Source: CAZAGD01 sp049699975 (GTDB lineage: Bacteria; Desulfobacterota; SM23-61). From it: a stretch of DNA of 18,619 bases. Each line of letters opens with the position of its first letter. Position 1 is the first letter of the stretch. The position numbers were made by a program, and so were the translations under genes. Positions 1-6,985 of the stretch are shown in pieces. The stretch covers positions 1 through 18,619 of the forward strand of contig JBNAWB010000053.1 in assembly GCA_049699975.1 (NCBI GenBank), written 5' to 3'. Below the pieces are notes generated by a model. That model had not been told where the DNA came from and searched no databases. It saw nothing but the letters and a program-made list of their open reading frames with translations.

Positions 1-156
1 AAGGGTTAATCCCTTGCCTAAACAGTCAACCCCCAAGGAGTTGCCCTACGAATGTATTATCCATTGAAATCAATAAAATAGAAAAGTGATCAACGGTCAG
101 ATTTTCTGGAAAGATCTAATAATCAATTTTTTTCTCTCCTGCGAAATCGAAAATAA

Positions 157-885
157 TCATCGAAAATACATTCCGCCATTAAGAGCAATCACTTGGCCGG
201 TGATGTATTCGTTTCCCACGAGTAAAACCACAGCTTCAGCGACCTCTTCCGGCCGCCCCAATCTGCCCAAAGGAATCTTACTCCGCCGATTTTCAGTATC
301 TTGAATCATATCAGTAGCTATTAAAGACGGAGCCACAGCATTAACGGTAATACCTTCTTTAACGAGGCGAGAAGCATAAGCCCGAGTAAGGCCCTCGATA
401 CCGGCTTTCGCAGCTGTGTAATGGATGCCTACTATTCCACCTGTTTTCGCTGCTCCCGAAGAAATATTGACAATTCTTCCCCAACGTCGCTGGCGCATTC
501 CTGGAAGCACAGTTTGGGTTACTAAAAATACCGATTTTAAATTTACCTGCAATATTTCGTCCCAATCTGCTTCTGTTGTTTCCTCGATGCGCTGAAAACG
601 AGATATGCCCGCATTGTTTACCAAAATATCTATTGCCCCTAATTCTTTTTCTGTCGTGGCCACCATTTCCTTTACCTCAACGGAGCATGATACATCCGCT
701 TGCACAATTATCCCTTTGCGGCCTAAGGAAGTAATTTCATTTAAGGTTACTTTTGCTTCTTGTTCATGTTTCTTGAAATTGATGGCCACATCTACTCCCC
801 AGCGGGCCAATTCTATAGCAATTGCTCGCCCAATGCCCCGGCTTGCCCCTGTTACTAAAGCAATTTTATCTTTTAGATTTATCAT
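157..885 (-). CDS. fabG: FabG-like short-chain dehydrogenase/reductase
   Basis: A 242-residue classical SDR, most like 3-oxoacyl-[acyl-carrier-protein] reductase, which reduces 3-oxoacyl groups with NADPH in the cytoplasm. Visible motifs: the cofactor loop TGASRGIGRA (12-21), D64 for adenine contact, NNAG (90-93), and the catalytic set N115, S143, Y156, K160 with YTAAK spacing. NGGMY near the C-terminus is typical of the family. The usual APG after the active site reads APS here. The length is normal for FabG. The ATG at 885 is preceded by AAGGA seven nt upstream. No other fatty-acid genes are nearby, so the substrate could instead be a small alcohol, sugar or ketone. It lies 222 nt downstream of the TRAP permease gene on the same strand and has its own possible promoter. 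Family assignment is firm; the FabG role is inferred. Confidence 0.9.
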   Translation of the reverse strand: MINLKDKIALVTGASRGIGRAIAIELARWGVDVAINFKKHEQEAKVTLNEITSLGRKGIIVQADVSCSVEVKEMVATTEKELGAIDILVNNAGISRFQRIEETTEADWDEILQVNLKSVFLVTQTVLPGMRQRRWGRIVNISSGAAKTGGIVGIHYTAAKAGIEGLTRAYASRLVKEGITVNAVAPSLIATDMIQDTENRRSKIPLGRLGRPEEVAEAVVLLVGNEYITGQVIALNGGMYFR

Positions 886-913
886 TTTTTTCTTCCTTTT
901 AATCTTAATTGCT

Positions 914-944
914 CATTATACTCGATTTATTTTTCCATTATACT
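914..944 (-). promoter_or_regulatory. Tandem TATAAT boxes upstream of the SDR gene
   Basis: On the minus strand two copies of AGTATAATG lie 22 nt apart, giving perfect TATAAT hexamers at 937-942 and 915-920. The distal box has a weak -35 (TTGTGC at 958-963, 15-nt spacer). The proximal box has no clear -35. This suggests the reductase gene can be transcribed independently of the TRAP genes upstream. Start sites are inferred from sequence only. Confidence 0.4.
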
Positions 945-1107
945 AAGAGTGAATCATGCACAAATGAGGCGTATTGTTCATATTACCACCTCATAGCCAA
1001 TATTTGAAATTTCGCCAAATTTAACATTGGGCAAACCTTTTCCCTACCATGAGCGCCTTAATCAGCTTTTCTCTTCCCTGCCCAAGTAAGAAAATCATTG
1101 GCGATAA

Positions 1108-3033
1108 TTAAGTTTTCTTCTTCGCTATACGGGCAAAGAAAAAAGTAATTGTGGCTATAATAAGACCGAGTAGGTCGGTTTTCCATTCCGGGATAGATAA
1201 GGCAACCCCTGCCGCAAAAAAGATGACTCTTAATCCGAAATGAAGATGGCCAACACCTATTAAATAACCCTCAAAACTTGAACCAATCAAGATAACTCCC
1301 AAAGCGGCTGAGAGAACAGCCTGCACAACTTCAGGAATACCAGATTGGAGAATCAAGGCTGGATTAAAGACGAAAATAAAAGGAAGCAAGTAAATTACTC
1401 CCCCTAAACGAGATGCTGTATATCCCACCTTTATAGGTGATGTTTGGGCGATAGTCGCCGCTGGAAAGGCGGCCAAGGCCACTGGAGGAGTTATAAAAGA
1501 GATCATGCCCCAATACATGACAAAAAGATGGACAGCCATTTCGTTTAACCCTAATTGCACCAATCCAGGGGCTAATACTAAGGCAAGAAAAACATAGCAT
1601 GCAGTAATGGTCATGCCCATTCCCATTATAAAGCTGGCTAAGGCCCCTAAAATTAACATGAAGGGTATATTGCCGCCTGCAAAACTAACTAATTCGCGCG
1701 CGAAACTCGCCGCCACTCCCGTAAGAGAGAGGGAACCCATAATCATTCCTACTCCAGCTAAGATAGCAACCAATTCGGACAGAAATTTTCCAGATGATTC
1801 GATCAATTCAAATAATTTTCGAGCATTAAATCTATCTCCTTTTTTGAAGATGGTCATGATGATGAGAATGGCCATAGCATAAAAAGGAGCTTGGCTCTCT
1901 ACACGCAGAGAGAATAAAAAATATATCAAAATTACCAAGGAAAAGGGATAGAACCAGCCTTCTTTTAAAGTTTTGGAGAGAGGAGGAATTTCACTCCGGG
2001 GGATGCCAGTGATCTTTTTTCTGGCCGCAAACCCATCAACTTGAATTAAAAGGCCCAGATAATACAATATAGAAGGTATAGCGGCAGCCAGAGCAATCTG
2101 GGCATAAGGCTTTTGCAGGAAAGCTGCCATGACAAAAGCTGTAGCCCCCATTACGGGAGGCATTAAAACTCCACCGGTAGAAGCACAGGCCTCGATTGCT
2201 CCCGCATAATGAGCAGGGTAACCTGTTTTTTTCATGGCGGGAATAGTAATTGAACCAGTAGTTATAACGTTGGAAATAGCACTGCCACTCATGGAACCAA
2301 ATAGAGCACTGGCGAGGACAGCAACCTTTGCCGGCCCACCACGTGTTGATCCCAAAAGGGCAAATGAAAAATCAAGAAAAAATTTTCCACCTCCCGTGAC
2401 TTGTAAAGCAATTCCGAACAACATGAAGCCGATTAGTAAATCGCCAAAGACTTTCGTAGGTATTCCTAAAATGCTGTCTACACTTAGAGAATGAAAAGTG
2501 GCTGTAGTTAAAAAAGAACGCCCATGTCCTTCCAAGAAGGCTGGCATATAAGGTGCAAAAAGAGGGTAGAGGGAGAAGAAAAGGACCACCAAAGATAAGG
2601 CGAGGCCAGTAGTTCTCCGCACAGCTTCTAATATTAAAGCCCAGAGGAGAATGGCCATAATCGTTATCTCAGAGGGAGCAAAATAACCCCATCCCCTTTC
2701 GATAATCGTGTAACCATATCTGGCAAATATGGCAGGAATTAGAAAAGAAATTGCAGCTAAAATGCAATCAACTAACCATAAAAATCTGGAAGAGGAGCCT
2801 TTTTTGGGAGGAAAAAACAAGAAAATTTGAGGCAAGAATAGGGAAAGAAGCAAGTAAAGATAAGAATTGTCCATGATCATTATTTCAAATAAACGTAAAT
2901 GGTAAATTTGGTAGATCGCTAAAACAATAGCACCCAGAGAAAAAGAAAAGGTTATCCAGCGGCATGGACCTGGCAATTTTCTATAGCGCGCGCTTAATAT
3001 GGATGCTTCCCCGCGTTCTTTAAACTCTTTCAT
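1108..3033 (-). CDS. TRAP transporter fused permease (4TM/12TM, TAXI type)
   Basis: A 641-residue inner-membrane protein made almost entirely of hydrophobic segments. The N-terminal third corresponds to the small DctQ-like subunit and the rest to the large DctM-like subunit, fused as is usual for TAXI-type TRAP systems. Signature blocks are GSMSGSA (246-252), TTGSITIPAMKKTGY (258-272) and ASTGGVLMPPVMG (284-296), which belong to the DctM substrate and ion pathway. A second inverted-repeat half contains GMGMTITACYVFLAL and FITPPVALAAF. TRAP permeases move organic acids inward with a sodium gradient. Start: ATG at 3033 after GAGAGGAAAG. Its receptor gene lies directly upstream, separated by a hairpin with a T-tract. 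The substrate cannot be told from sequence; TAXI systems have been linked to dicarboxylates and glutamate, among others. Confidence 0.93.
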   Translation of the reverse strand: MKEFKERGEASILSARYRKLPGPCRWITFSFSLGAIVLAIYQIYHLRLFEIMIMDNSYLYLLLSLFLPQIFLFFPPKKGSSSRFLWLVDCILAAISFLIPAIFARYGYTIIERGWGYFAPSEITIMAILLWALILEAVRRTTGLALSLVVLFFSLYPLFAPYMPAFLEGHGRSFLTTATFHSLSVDSILGIPTKVFGDLLIGFMLFGIALQVTGGGKFFLDFSFALLGSTRGGPAKVAVLASALFGSMSGSAISNVITTGSITIPAMKKTGYPAHYAGAIEACASTGGVLMPPVMGATAFVMAAFLQKPYAQIALAAAIPSILYYLGLLIQVDGFAARKKITGIPRSEIPPLSKTLKEGWFYPFSLVILIYFLFSLRVESQAPFYAMAILIIMTIFKKGDRFNARKLFELIESSGKFLSELVAILAGVGMIMGSLSLTGVAASFARELVSFAGGNIPFMLILGALASFIMGMGMTITACYVFLALVLAPGLVQLGLNEMAVHLFVMYWGMISFITPPVALAAFPAATIAQTSPIKVGYTASRLGGVIYLLPFIFVFNPALILQSGIPEVVQAVLSAALGVILIGSSFEGYLIGVGHLHFGLRVIFFAAGVALSIPEWKTDLLGLIIATITFFFARIAKKKT

Positions 3034-3050
3034 CGTCGCGCTTTCCTCTC

Positions 3051-3092
3051 AAAAAATAAAAGGGTAGGGTTCGTCTTTAACCTCTACCCTTT
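3051..3092 (-). terminator. Intercistronic terminator/attenuator between TRAP receptor and permease genes
   Basis: Read on the minus strand, AAAGGGTAG then a bulged T then GGTT pairs with AACCCTACCCTTT around a 7-nt loop (arms 3079-3092 and 3059-3071). A T-rich run TTTTATTTTTT (3051-3060) follows at once. This is the shape of a rho-independent terminator. It sits after the receptor stop codon and before the permease ribosome site, so partial read-through would give more receptor than permease. That dosage role is inferred from transporters with similar layouts. Confidence 0.65.
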
Positions 3093-3115
3093 ATATTGAA
3101 CGTTAATTGATTTCG

Positions 3116-4252
3116 TTAAAATCCGGCTGCCGTTCTCTTCTGCGACCAAAATTTCGGAAAATCAGCAGAAGGAATCTTTTTCTCTAAGGCTTCGGCCACG
3201 GCAGCATCCCATAACTTTTTTAGATCAGTTTGCCTTTTTAAACGTGTTTTATTGAGCGCATCTCGTTCTGGAGTCCACTTGCCGATTTCTTTGAGATAAC
3301 GGATCGTCCCTTCATGGAGGGGAATAGGGTAATCTTCATAAAGCTCCAAAAATTTTTCTGGAGACCAATAAGCTTCCAGAGATTTGTGCTTGGGAGCATA
3401 GATAGGGAATGTTTCATAAAGAAGTTTAGTGATTATATATGCTTTTTCTGCTGGTAGAAAGTCATAGGCCAAAGCTACAGGATAAGGATAAGTAAGCGTT
3501 TCCAGCGGCTTCTCCGGAGATAATCCTGCCCCAATGGTGGCTTTCATGGGGGAATAATAAGGAGCAAATTTTTTCAGTCGTCCCCATCCCTCTTTATCTG
3601 CTCTGGGGAGAGGTACGTAGGACAAACCATAAGGCATGGCCGCAAATTCATAAGCCATGGCTGCGGTAGGATTAATATGGGTAGCATCAATTTTCCCTTC
3701 CATGACCATCTTCATGCCAGCAGCATAAGCAGGAACATCTACTCTTTTTACATCAGCCCAGCTTAGACCTGCGAAAACTAAATGTGCTTCACTAATCATA
3801 GTCAATGCGTAAGTCGGAAAATAAGCAACTCTTTTGCCTCTTAAATCTGCAGCTGATTTAATGCCGGAATCTCCGCGGACACCAAGGCAGAGCCCGGGGT
3901 GCTGCGCTAAATAAAGGACGCGCACTGGTTGTGGCCCCCAATCCAGGGTGGAATAATCGTGCAATCCTTCTTGCATAAAATAAGAACCTATGCCGTGAAA
4001 GGCCACCTCCGCATCTTTTAGGCGGAGGGGATAGACGCGAGGAAGATCGGTTCCCGCCGGGATAACGCGGATTTTAATCTTATATTTTTCCCATAAGGTT
4101 TCACTGATGAAACCCACTTGCATGTAGCCTGAGGATCCGACATCATAGGCCGTCCAAGTCATCATTTTAGGAAGCTCCGTAGCCTGCACTGGAAAACCCA
4201 TCATCCAGAAAATTAAAACGACAGCCAATAAAATACATTTTCCCTTCAACAT
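3116..4252 (-). CDS. TAXI family TRAP transporter solute-binding protein
   Basis: A 378-residue periplasmic receptor. The N-terminus has a Sec signal peptide: a basic start (MLKGK), a hydrophobic core (7-20) and a likely cleavage after VQA at residue 24. The mature part matches the TAXI receptor pattern: an early YDVGSSGYMQVGF stretch, a central GIKSAADLRGKRVAYFP block, then a DVKRVDVPAY segment and a GKIDATHINPTAAM segment lining the cleft. It captures the substrate and hands it to the fused permease encoded downstream. The ATG at 4252 follows AAGGAGGT with a short spacer. It is the first gene of the operon, after a plausible promoter at 4350-4377. The many aromatic and basic residues do not by themselves name a ligand. 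Confidence 0.92.
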   Translation of the reverse strand: MLKGKCILLAVVLIFWMMGFPVQATELPKMMTWTAYDVGSSGYMQVGFISETLWEKYKIKIRVIPAGTDLPRVYPLRLKDAEVAFHGIGSYFMQEGLHDYSTLDWGPQPVRVLYLAQHPGLCLGVRGDSGIKSAADLRGKRVAYFPTYALTMISEAHLVFAGLSWADVKRVDVPAYAAGMKMVMEGKIDATHINPTAAMAYEFAAMPYGLSYVPLPRADKEGWGRLKKFAPYYSPMKATIGAGLSPEKPLETLTYPYPVALAYDFLPAEKAYIITKLLYETFPIYAPKHKSLEAYWSPEKFLELYEDYPIPLHEGTIRYLKEIGKWTPERDALNKTRLKRQTDLKKLWDAAVAEALEKKIPSADFPKFWSQKRTAAGF

Positions 4253-4326
4253 AGGCCTACCTCCTTTTTTAAAAATTCGTAATTCGTATTTCTGGCTTCA
4301 ATGATTGAAAAAGGAGATTGAAAGTA

Positions 4327-4339
4327 TTTAATCATTAAA
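4327..4339. promoter_or_regulatory. 13-bp palindrome, candidate operator
   Basis: TTTAATCATTAAA is a perfect palindrome around a central C. It lies just past the inferred transcription start of the TRAP operon, where a bound repressor would block initiation. AATGATT recurs within the promoter spacer. No regulator gene is adjacent, so the role is inferred. Confidence 0.3.
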
Positions 4340-4349
4340 GATATAGGAA

Positions 4350-4377
4350 ATTTTAAAATCATTAATAAAAAAGTCAA
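4350..4377 (-). promoter_or_regulatory. Sigma-70-type promoter of the TRAP operon
   Basis: On the minus strand TTGACT (4372-4377) is followed after 16 nt by TAAAAT (4350-4355). Each differs from consensus at one position. The implied start is near 4343, about 90 nt before the receptor start codon. Confidence 0.5.
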
Positions 4378-4497
4378 GAAAAATCGGCCACGATATATAA
4401 TCCAGCACTGAAAAGGGTATGATTTCTGGGCAGCAAGCTTTGATACTCCACAGAGCGGCAGGGCCGCAACTAAAAACCATTCCCCACATTCCCCCCT

Positions 4498-4630
4498 TTA
4501 GAGGCCGGATCGCAATCCTCTTTTCTCCATGGCGAGCGCAGCGTGGGTCGCATCGATCTACGTTCCCTCGTAATGACCTACCAACCCAATCTCGCTTGTT
4601 TAATAAAACCACCCTTCAGTGGGGGATGGC
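4498..4630. repeat. Dispersed repeat, copy A
   Basis: A diverged relative of the element at 6598-6790. Shared blocks in order: CATGGCGAGCG (4548-4558), a GCATCGATCTACGTTCCCTCGTAATGACC-like block (4549-4587), and the closing TTTAATAAAACCACCCTTCAGTGGGG (4599-4624, split here: TTTAATAAAACC then ACCCTTCAGTGGGG). Alternating GCGAGC and GCTCCCTCGC-type words resemble the small non-autonomous repeats common in Desulfobacterota and neighbouring phyla. The left edge is poorly defined. It contains no gene. Confidence 0.5.
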
Positions 4631-4817
4631 CATGACATGTAGCTCTCTTTTAAAAGGGGGAGGTAAGAGGTAATAAAATCCCCATAACTGACGTTGATTC
4701 TTGAGGCAAGTCATTTGTAAGGGCGAGGTTTCATCCGCTTTGTGGGCGTGATAATAATTATTCAAAATAAGAAATAAGGGAAGATAAAAACTTAGCTCAA
4801 AAGAGGGAATAATTTTA

Positions 4818-5246
4818 TTAATCCCACTTCTTCCCTTTTCCTTTGTCTTTATGCTTTTTAAAGTGCCCGGGGGGGTAATGTTTTACTACATGGTGGTGAT
4901 GAACATAAGGACGGTCAACATCCATTTCTAAACTTACGTATTCACCGGCCACAATTTGGATTCCCGAGGGAAGAGAAGCGGAAACTTGCCATCCTCCTCC
5001 TTGATAATAAAAATAAATTCTTCGGCCCACATCAAAATAAACTTGGCATTCTGGATAATAATAATAAACATATTTTGCCCGATATCCATGCGCGGGAGCC
5101 CAAGGCGGTGGAGCAGGCTTAGCTGAGGGAGGTGGAGGAGGAGTTTGGACGGCGACCTGGCGTTCTCCAATTGTAAGCGTGCAGCTTGTATTAAGTAATA
5201 AACTTAACCCCCAAATTGTTAAAATTATTAAAAATATCTTTTTCAT
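4818..5246 (-). CDS. Small secreted Tyr/His-rich protein, possible lipoprotein
   Basis: Starting at the ATG at 5246, with GGGAGGG six nt upstream, this is 142 residues. A start 24 nt further upstream is in frame but has no ribosome site. Residues 1-21 form a signal sequence (MKKIFLIILTIWG core). C22 in LNTSC could be lipidated, although N at -3 is a poor lipobox. A Pro/Ala linker (35-50) follows. The next part is aromatic (YVYYYYPECQVYFDVGRRIYFYY), then GWQVSASLPSG, then YVSLEMDVDRPYVHHHHVV. The tail is Lys/Gly/His-rich (HFKKHKDKGKGKKWD). This resembles small uncharacterised envelope proteins of Gram-negative bacteria. No enzymatic motif is visible. The His cluster and basic tail could bind metal or polyanions, which is speculation. 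Confidence 0.75.
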   Translation of the reverse strand: MKKIFLIILTIWGLSLLLNTSCTLTIGERQVAVQTPPPPPSAKPAPPPWAPAHGYRAKYVYYYYPECQVYFDVGRRIYFYYQGGGWQVSASLPSGIQIVAGEYVSLEMDVDRPYVHHHHVVKHYPPGHFKKHKDKGKGKKWD

Positions 5247-5274
5247 CAAACCCTCCCTAAATTCTTCCAATATT

Positions 5275-5303
5275 TTTTTATCTTTTGGTTAAAACTTCGG
5301 CAA
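5275..5303 (-). promoter_or_regulatory. Possible promoter of the small secreted protein gene
   Basis: On the minus strand TTGCCG (5298-5303) lies 17 nt from TAAAAA (5275-5280), between the sfsA stop and the gene start. The -10 match is weak in this A/T-rich stretch, and read-through from sfsA is an alternative. Confidence 0.25.
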
Positions 5304-5333
5304 TAATAGGAAAAAAATTTAAATATCTTTTAA

Positions 5334-6500
5334 TCATCCCATATGGCTATTAAAAATTCTATCCATTCTAAAATGTTGCAGAATAGAGACAAAAGCCGGA
5401 TTCTGCAGAGGGTCCGTCTTCATTCCTAATAAATGTGATTTGCAAGAGCAATCTGAAGAGCCAAATCCAGGGATCTCCCATGAAGAAATCTTTTGCAGGG
5501 CGCGAGCGAGATCGCATTCAATGGCTGTAGAAGATCTGATGGGAATGGCTTTATAAATTTGGGCTTGATTTAAAAAGTAATCAATATGCCAAAAAAGCTT
5601 TTTGTTTTGACGCTGGTGGCGAGCGATTCTTTGGGATAAATTCTTTTTAGCAGAGCCCACATAAAGATAATAACCTGCGGGAAAATGCAGAACCCCAAGC
5701 TTACCAATGAATAAATTTTTTTCCAAAGGTAAAAAAAGGATTAAAATATAAGCCCCTTGATTTTTATTCTCTTTCTCCAAAATCGGCCAAGGAATCTGGA
5801 GAAGTTTTAGGGAAGAAATTTTTGAAAAATTATCCTGGAACTTGATCGCCACGGGGAAGATAGATATTTCTTCTTGGGCTTGGAAAAGTTCATGCGCGAA
5901 TTCAGGATCGGTATGATACTCGGGGAGAAAATACTTGGCTGTGGGAGAAAAAATTAGAAAAAGAATGGCCCCTTCTTTTCCTTGCTTCGATAACTCTCTT
6001 AATTCTTGAATGTGCTTTCTGCCGCGCAACGTGACAGCATCTGGGAACATAGCCACATATTTGCCATAAAGAGTACAAGACTTTACTTCTAAGATGATTT
6101 CTCTTTTCTCTTTGTTTAAAAGGAAATCAAACCTGCTGTTTCCCAAAGAATATTCTCTTTGCCGCACTCTAACTCCTTCCAGGCCAGGAATAAGACCATT
6201 TTGGATGAGAAACTCAACGAAATAGTTGGTAAAGTGGGTATTAATAAAAACAGGGTACCCATCTCGCTCTATAGCTATAGCAGTATAAAGTAGCTTTCGA
6301 TTAATACTTGGTGATTTTTCAAAATAAACTGTTGCCCCTGGCAAAAGAAGTTCCCAGAGGCGACCGGGATTAGGCAAAAAGACCTCTATCTTTTTCCCCC
6401 TAAAAAGACACTGAATAACAAAACGGTTCATTCTGGTTAAAAATTTAGCCTTTTCCACATTTAAGAAAAAACCAAGTTTTTTTATTGGCAAGGTTGGCAA
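5334..6500 (-). CDS. sfsA: SfsA nuclease fused to a DUF123 (GIY-YIG-like) domain
   Basis: A 388-residue two-domain protein. Residues 1-238 align with SfsA, whose E. coli form has 234 residues and is described as a DNA/RNA nuclease once named for sugar fermentation stimulation. It has TRMNRF (22-27), LPNPGRLWELLLPG (42-55), and the PD-(D/E)xK-like core D125, E138, K140 (SRFDF, LEVKS), then FPDAVTLRGRKHIQEL (152-167). Residues 249-365 are a DUF123 domain: G249-Y251, GYYLYVGSA (276-284), QRIARHQR (290-297), WHIDYFL (304-310) and FGSSDCSCKSHLLG near the end. GYY/YVG resembles the GIY-YIG core, but DUF123 activity is not established. The start is TTG at 6500 with AAGGA seven nt upstream; the first ATG at 6431 would remove conserved N-terminal SfsA sequence. 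Fusion of the two folds suggests a joint role in nucleic-acid processing or repair. Confidence 0.92.
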   Translation of the reverse strand: MPTLPIKKLGFFLNVEKAKFLTRMNRFVIQCLFRGKKIEVFLPNPGRLWELLLPGATVYFEKSPSINRKLLYTAIAIERDGYPVFINTHFTNYFVEFLIQNGLIPGLEGVRVRQREYSLGNSRFDFLLNKEKREIILEVKSCTLYGKYVAMFPDAVTLRGRKHIQELRELSKQGKEGAILFLIFSPTAKYFLPEYHTDPEFAHELFQAQEEISIFPVAIKFQDNFSKISSLKLLQIPWPILEKENKNQGAYILILFLPLEKNLFIGKLGVLHFPAGYYLYVGSAKKNLSQRIARHQRQNKKLFWHIDYFLNQAQIYKAIPIRSSTAIECDLARALQKISSWEIPGFGSSDCSCKSHLLGMKTDPLQNPAFVSILQHFRMDRIFNSHMG

Positions 6501-6597
6501 AGATTAATCCTTGGTAATTAATATTTCTGTTTCTGTTTTTATATTAAAAGAGATAAGTAAAAAATAAAAGCTCTTAGTAACTTAGTAACTCAATATA

Positions 6598-6790
6598 CCT
6601 CTCCCCGTTGAGGATGGGTCATAATACCTTTCCTTCATGGCGAGCGACCCCGCACTCGAGGCGGAAGAGTGTGACCATCTCTTTATTTCCAATAAATCGC
6701 GAGATCGCCATGGTCGCTACGCTCCCTCGCGATGACCTTACAACACGAGCTTGCTGGTTTAATAAACTCATCCTTCAGTGAGGCATTACT
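6598..6790. repeat. Dispersed repeat, copy B, with imperfect terminal inverted repeats
   Basis: About 190 bp. The left end (CCCCGTTGAGGATGGGTCA) matches, with a one-base gap, the reverse complement of the right end (ACTCATCCTTCAGTGAGG). Inside are two inverted blocks: ATGGCGAGCGACC and TCGCGAGATCGCCATGGTCG, then GCTACGCTCCCTCGCGATGA. The arrangement is MITE-like: palindromic, without coding capacity, with end-to-end inverted symmetry. Copy A at 4498-4630 shares the interior and right end. A solo end-like hairpin lies at 13281-13318. Confidence 0.6.
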
Positions 6791-6808
6791 TAAAAATTCT
6801 CTTTAAAC

Positions 6809-6838
6809 TTGCTTTTCGCCATAAAATCGTAATAAGAT
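6809..6838 (+). promoter_or_regulatory. Possible promoter of tRNA-Arg
   Basis: TTGCTT (6809-6814), an 18-nt spacer and TAAGAT (6833-6838) lie 16 nt upstream of the mature tRNA 5' end. The position is right for a short leader removed by RNase P. Confidence 0.4.
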
Positions 6839-6854
6839 GATTAAAATGCCAAAT

Positions 6855-6928
6855 GCCCCCGTAGCTCAGGTGGATAGAGCAAGGGATTCCTAATCCCTGT
6901 GCCGCGTGTTCGAGTCACGCCGGGGGCA
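6855..6928 (+). tRNA. tRNA-Arg (anticodon CCT)
   Basis: A full cloverleaf can be drawn: acceptor GCCCCCG/CGGGGGC (6855-6861 and 6921-6927), D stem GCTC/GAGC, anticodon stem AGGGA/TCCCT with loop TTCCTAA, a five-base variable loop GTGCC, and T stem GCGTG/CACGC with loop TTCGAGT. The discriminator is A at 6928. The anticodon CCT reads AGG. CCA is not encoded (CTC follows), so the tail must be added by nucleotidyltransferase. The methyltransferase gene begins 57 nt further on the same strand and could be on the same primary transcript. Confidence 0.95.
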
Positions 6929-6985
6929 CTCGTCTCCAAGAAATAATAAAAATTTATTCTGGCCAAGAGAAAGAGAGGAATTACC

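Larger units (their letters stand above)
4253..4817. other. Non-coding interval upstream of the TRAP operon
   Basis: No credible gene is present. The stretch holds the TRAP operon promoter with a palindrome (4327-4377), a copy of a dispersed repeat (about 4498-4630), and a G/A-rich tract near 4652-4672 that could form a small hairpin. Open frames across the repeat on both strands have no ribosome site and no recognisable domain. Confidence 0.7.
6501..6854. other. Non-coding interval between sfsA and tRNA-Arg
   Basis: No gene is visible. It holds an 8-bp tandem duplication (TAGTAACT twice, 6575-6590), the repeat copy at 6598-6790, and a possible tRNA promoter (6809-6838). No clear promoter for sfsA could be picked out on the minus strand. 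Confidence 0.7.

Noticed and set aside
1..156. A terminator hairpin (AAGGG/CCCTT, 1-15) or gene at the left edge
   Set aside because: The stem is only five bases without a T-run, and no coding sequence could be recognised in this edge fragment.
943..981. A 12-codon frame on the minus strand (MNNTPHLCMIHS) with GAGGTGG upstream, before the SDR gene
   Set aside because: The ribosome-like site is good, but the frame is very short and its stop overlaps the inferred -10 box. It lacks the codon run or alternative hairpins of an attenuator, so it is not supported as a gene.
4328..4612. A 94-codon open frame on the minus strand upstream of the TRAP receptor
   Set aside because: It is composed of the dispersed repeat and the TRAP promoter region, has no ribosome site and shows no domain.
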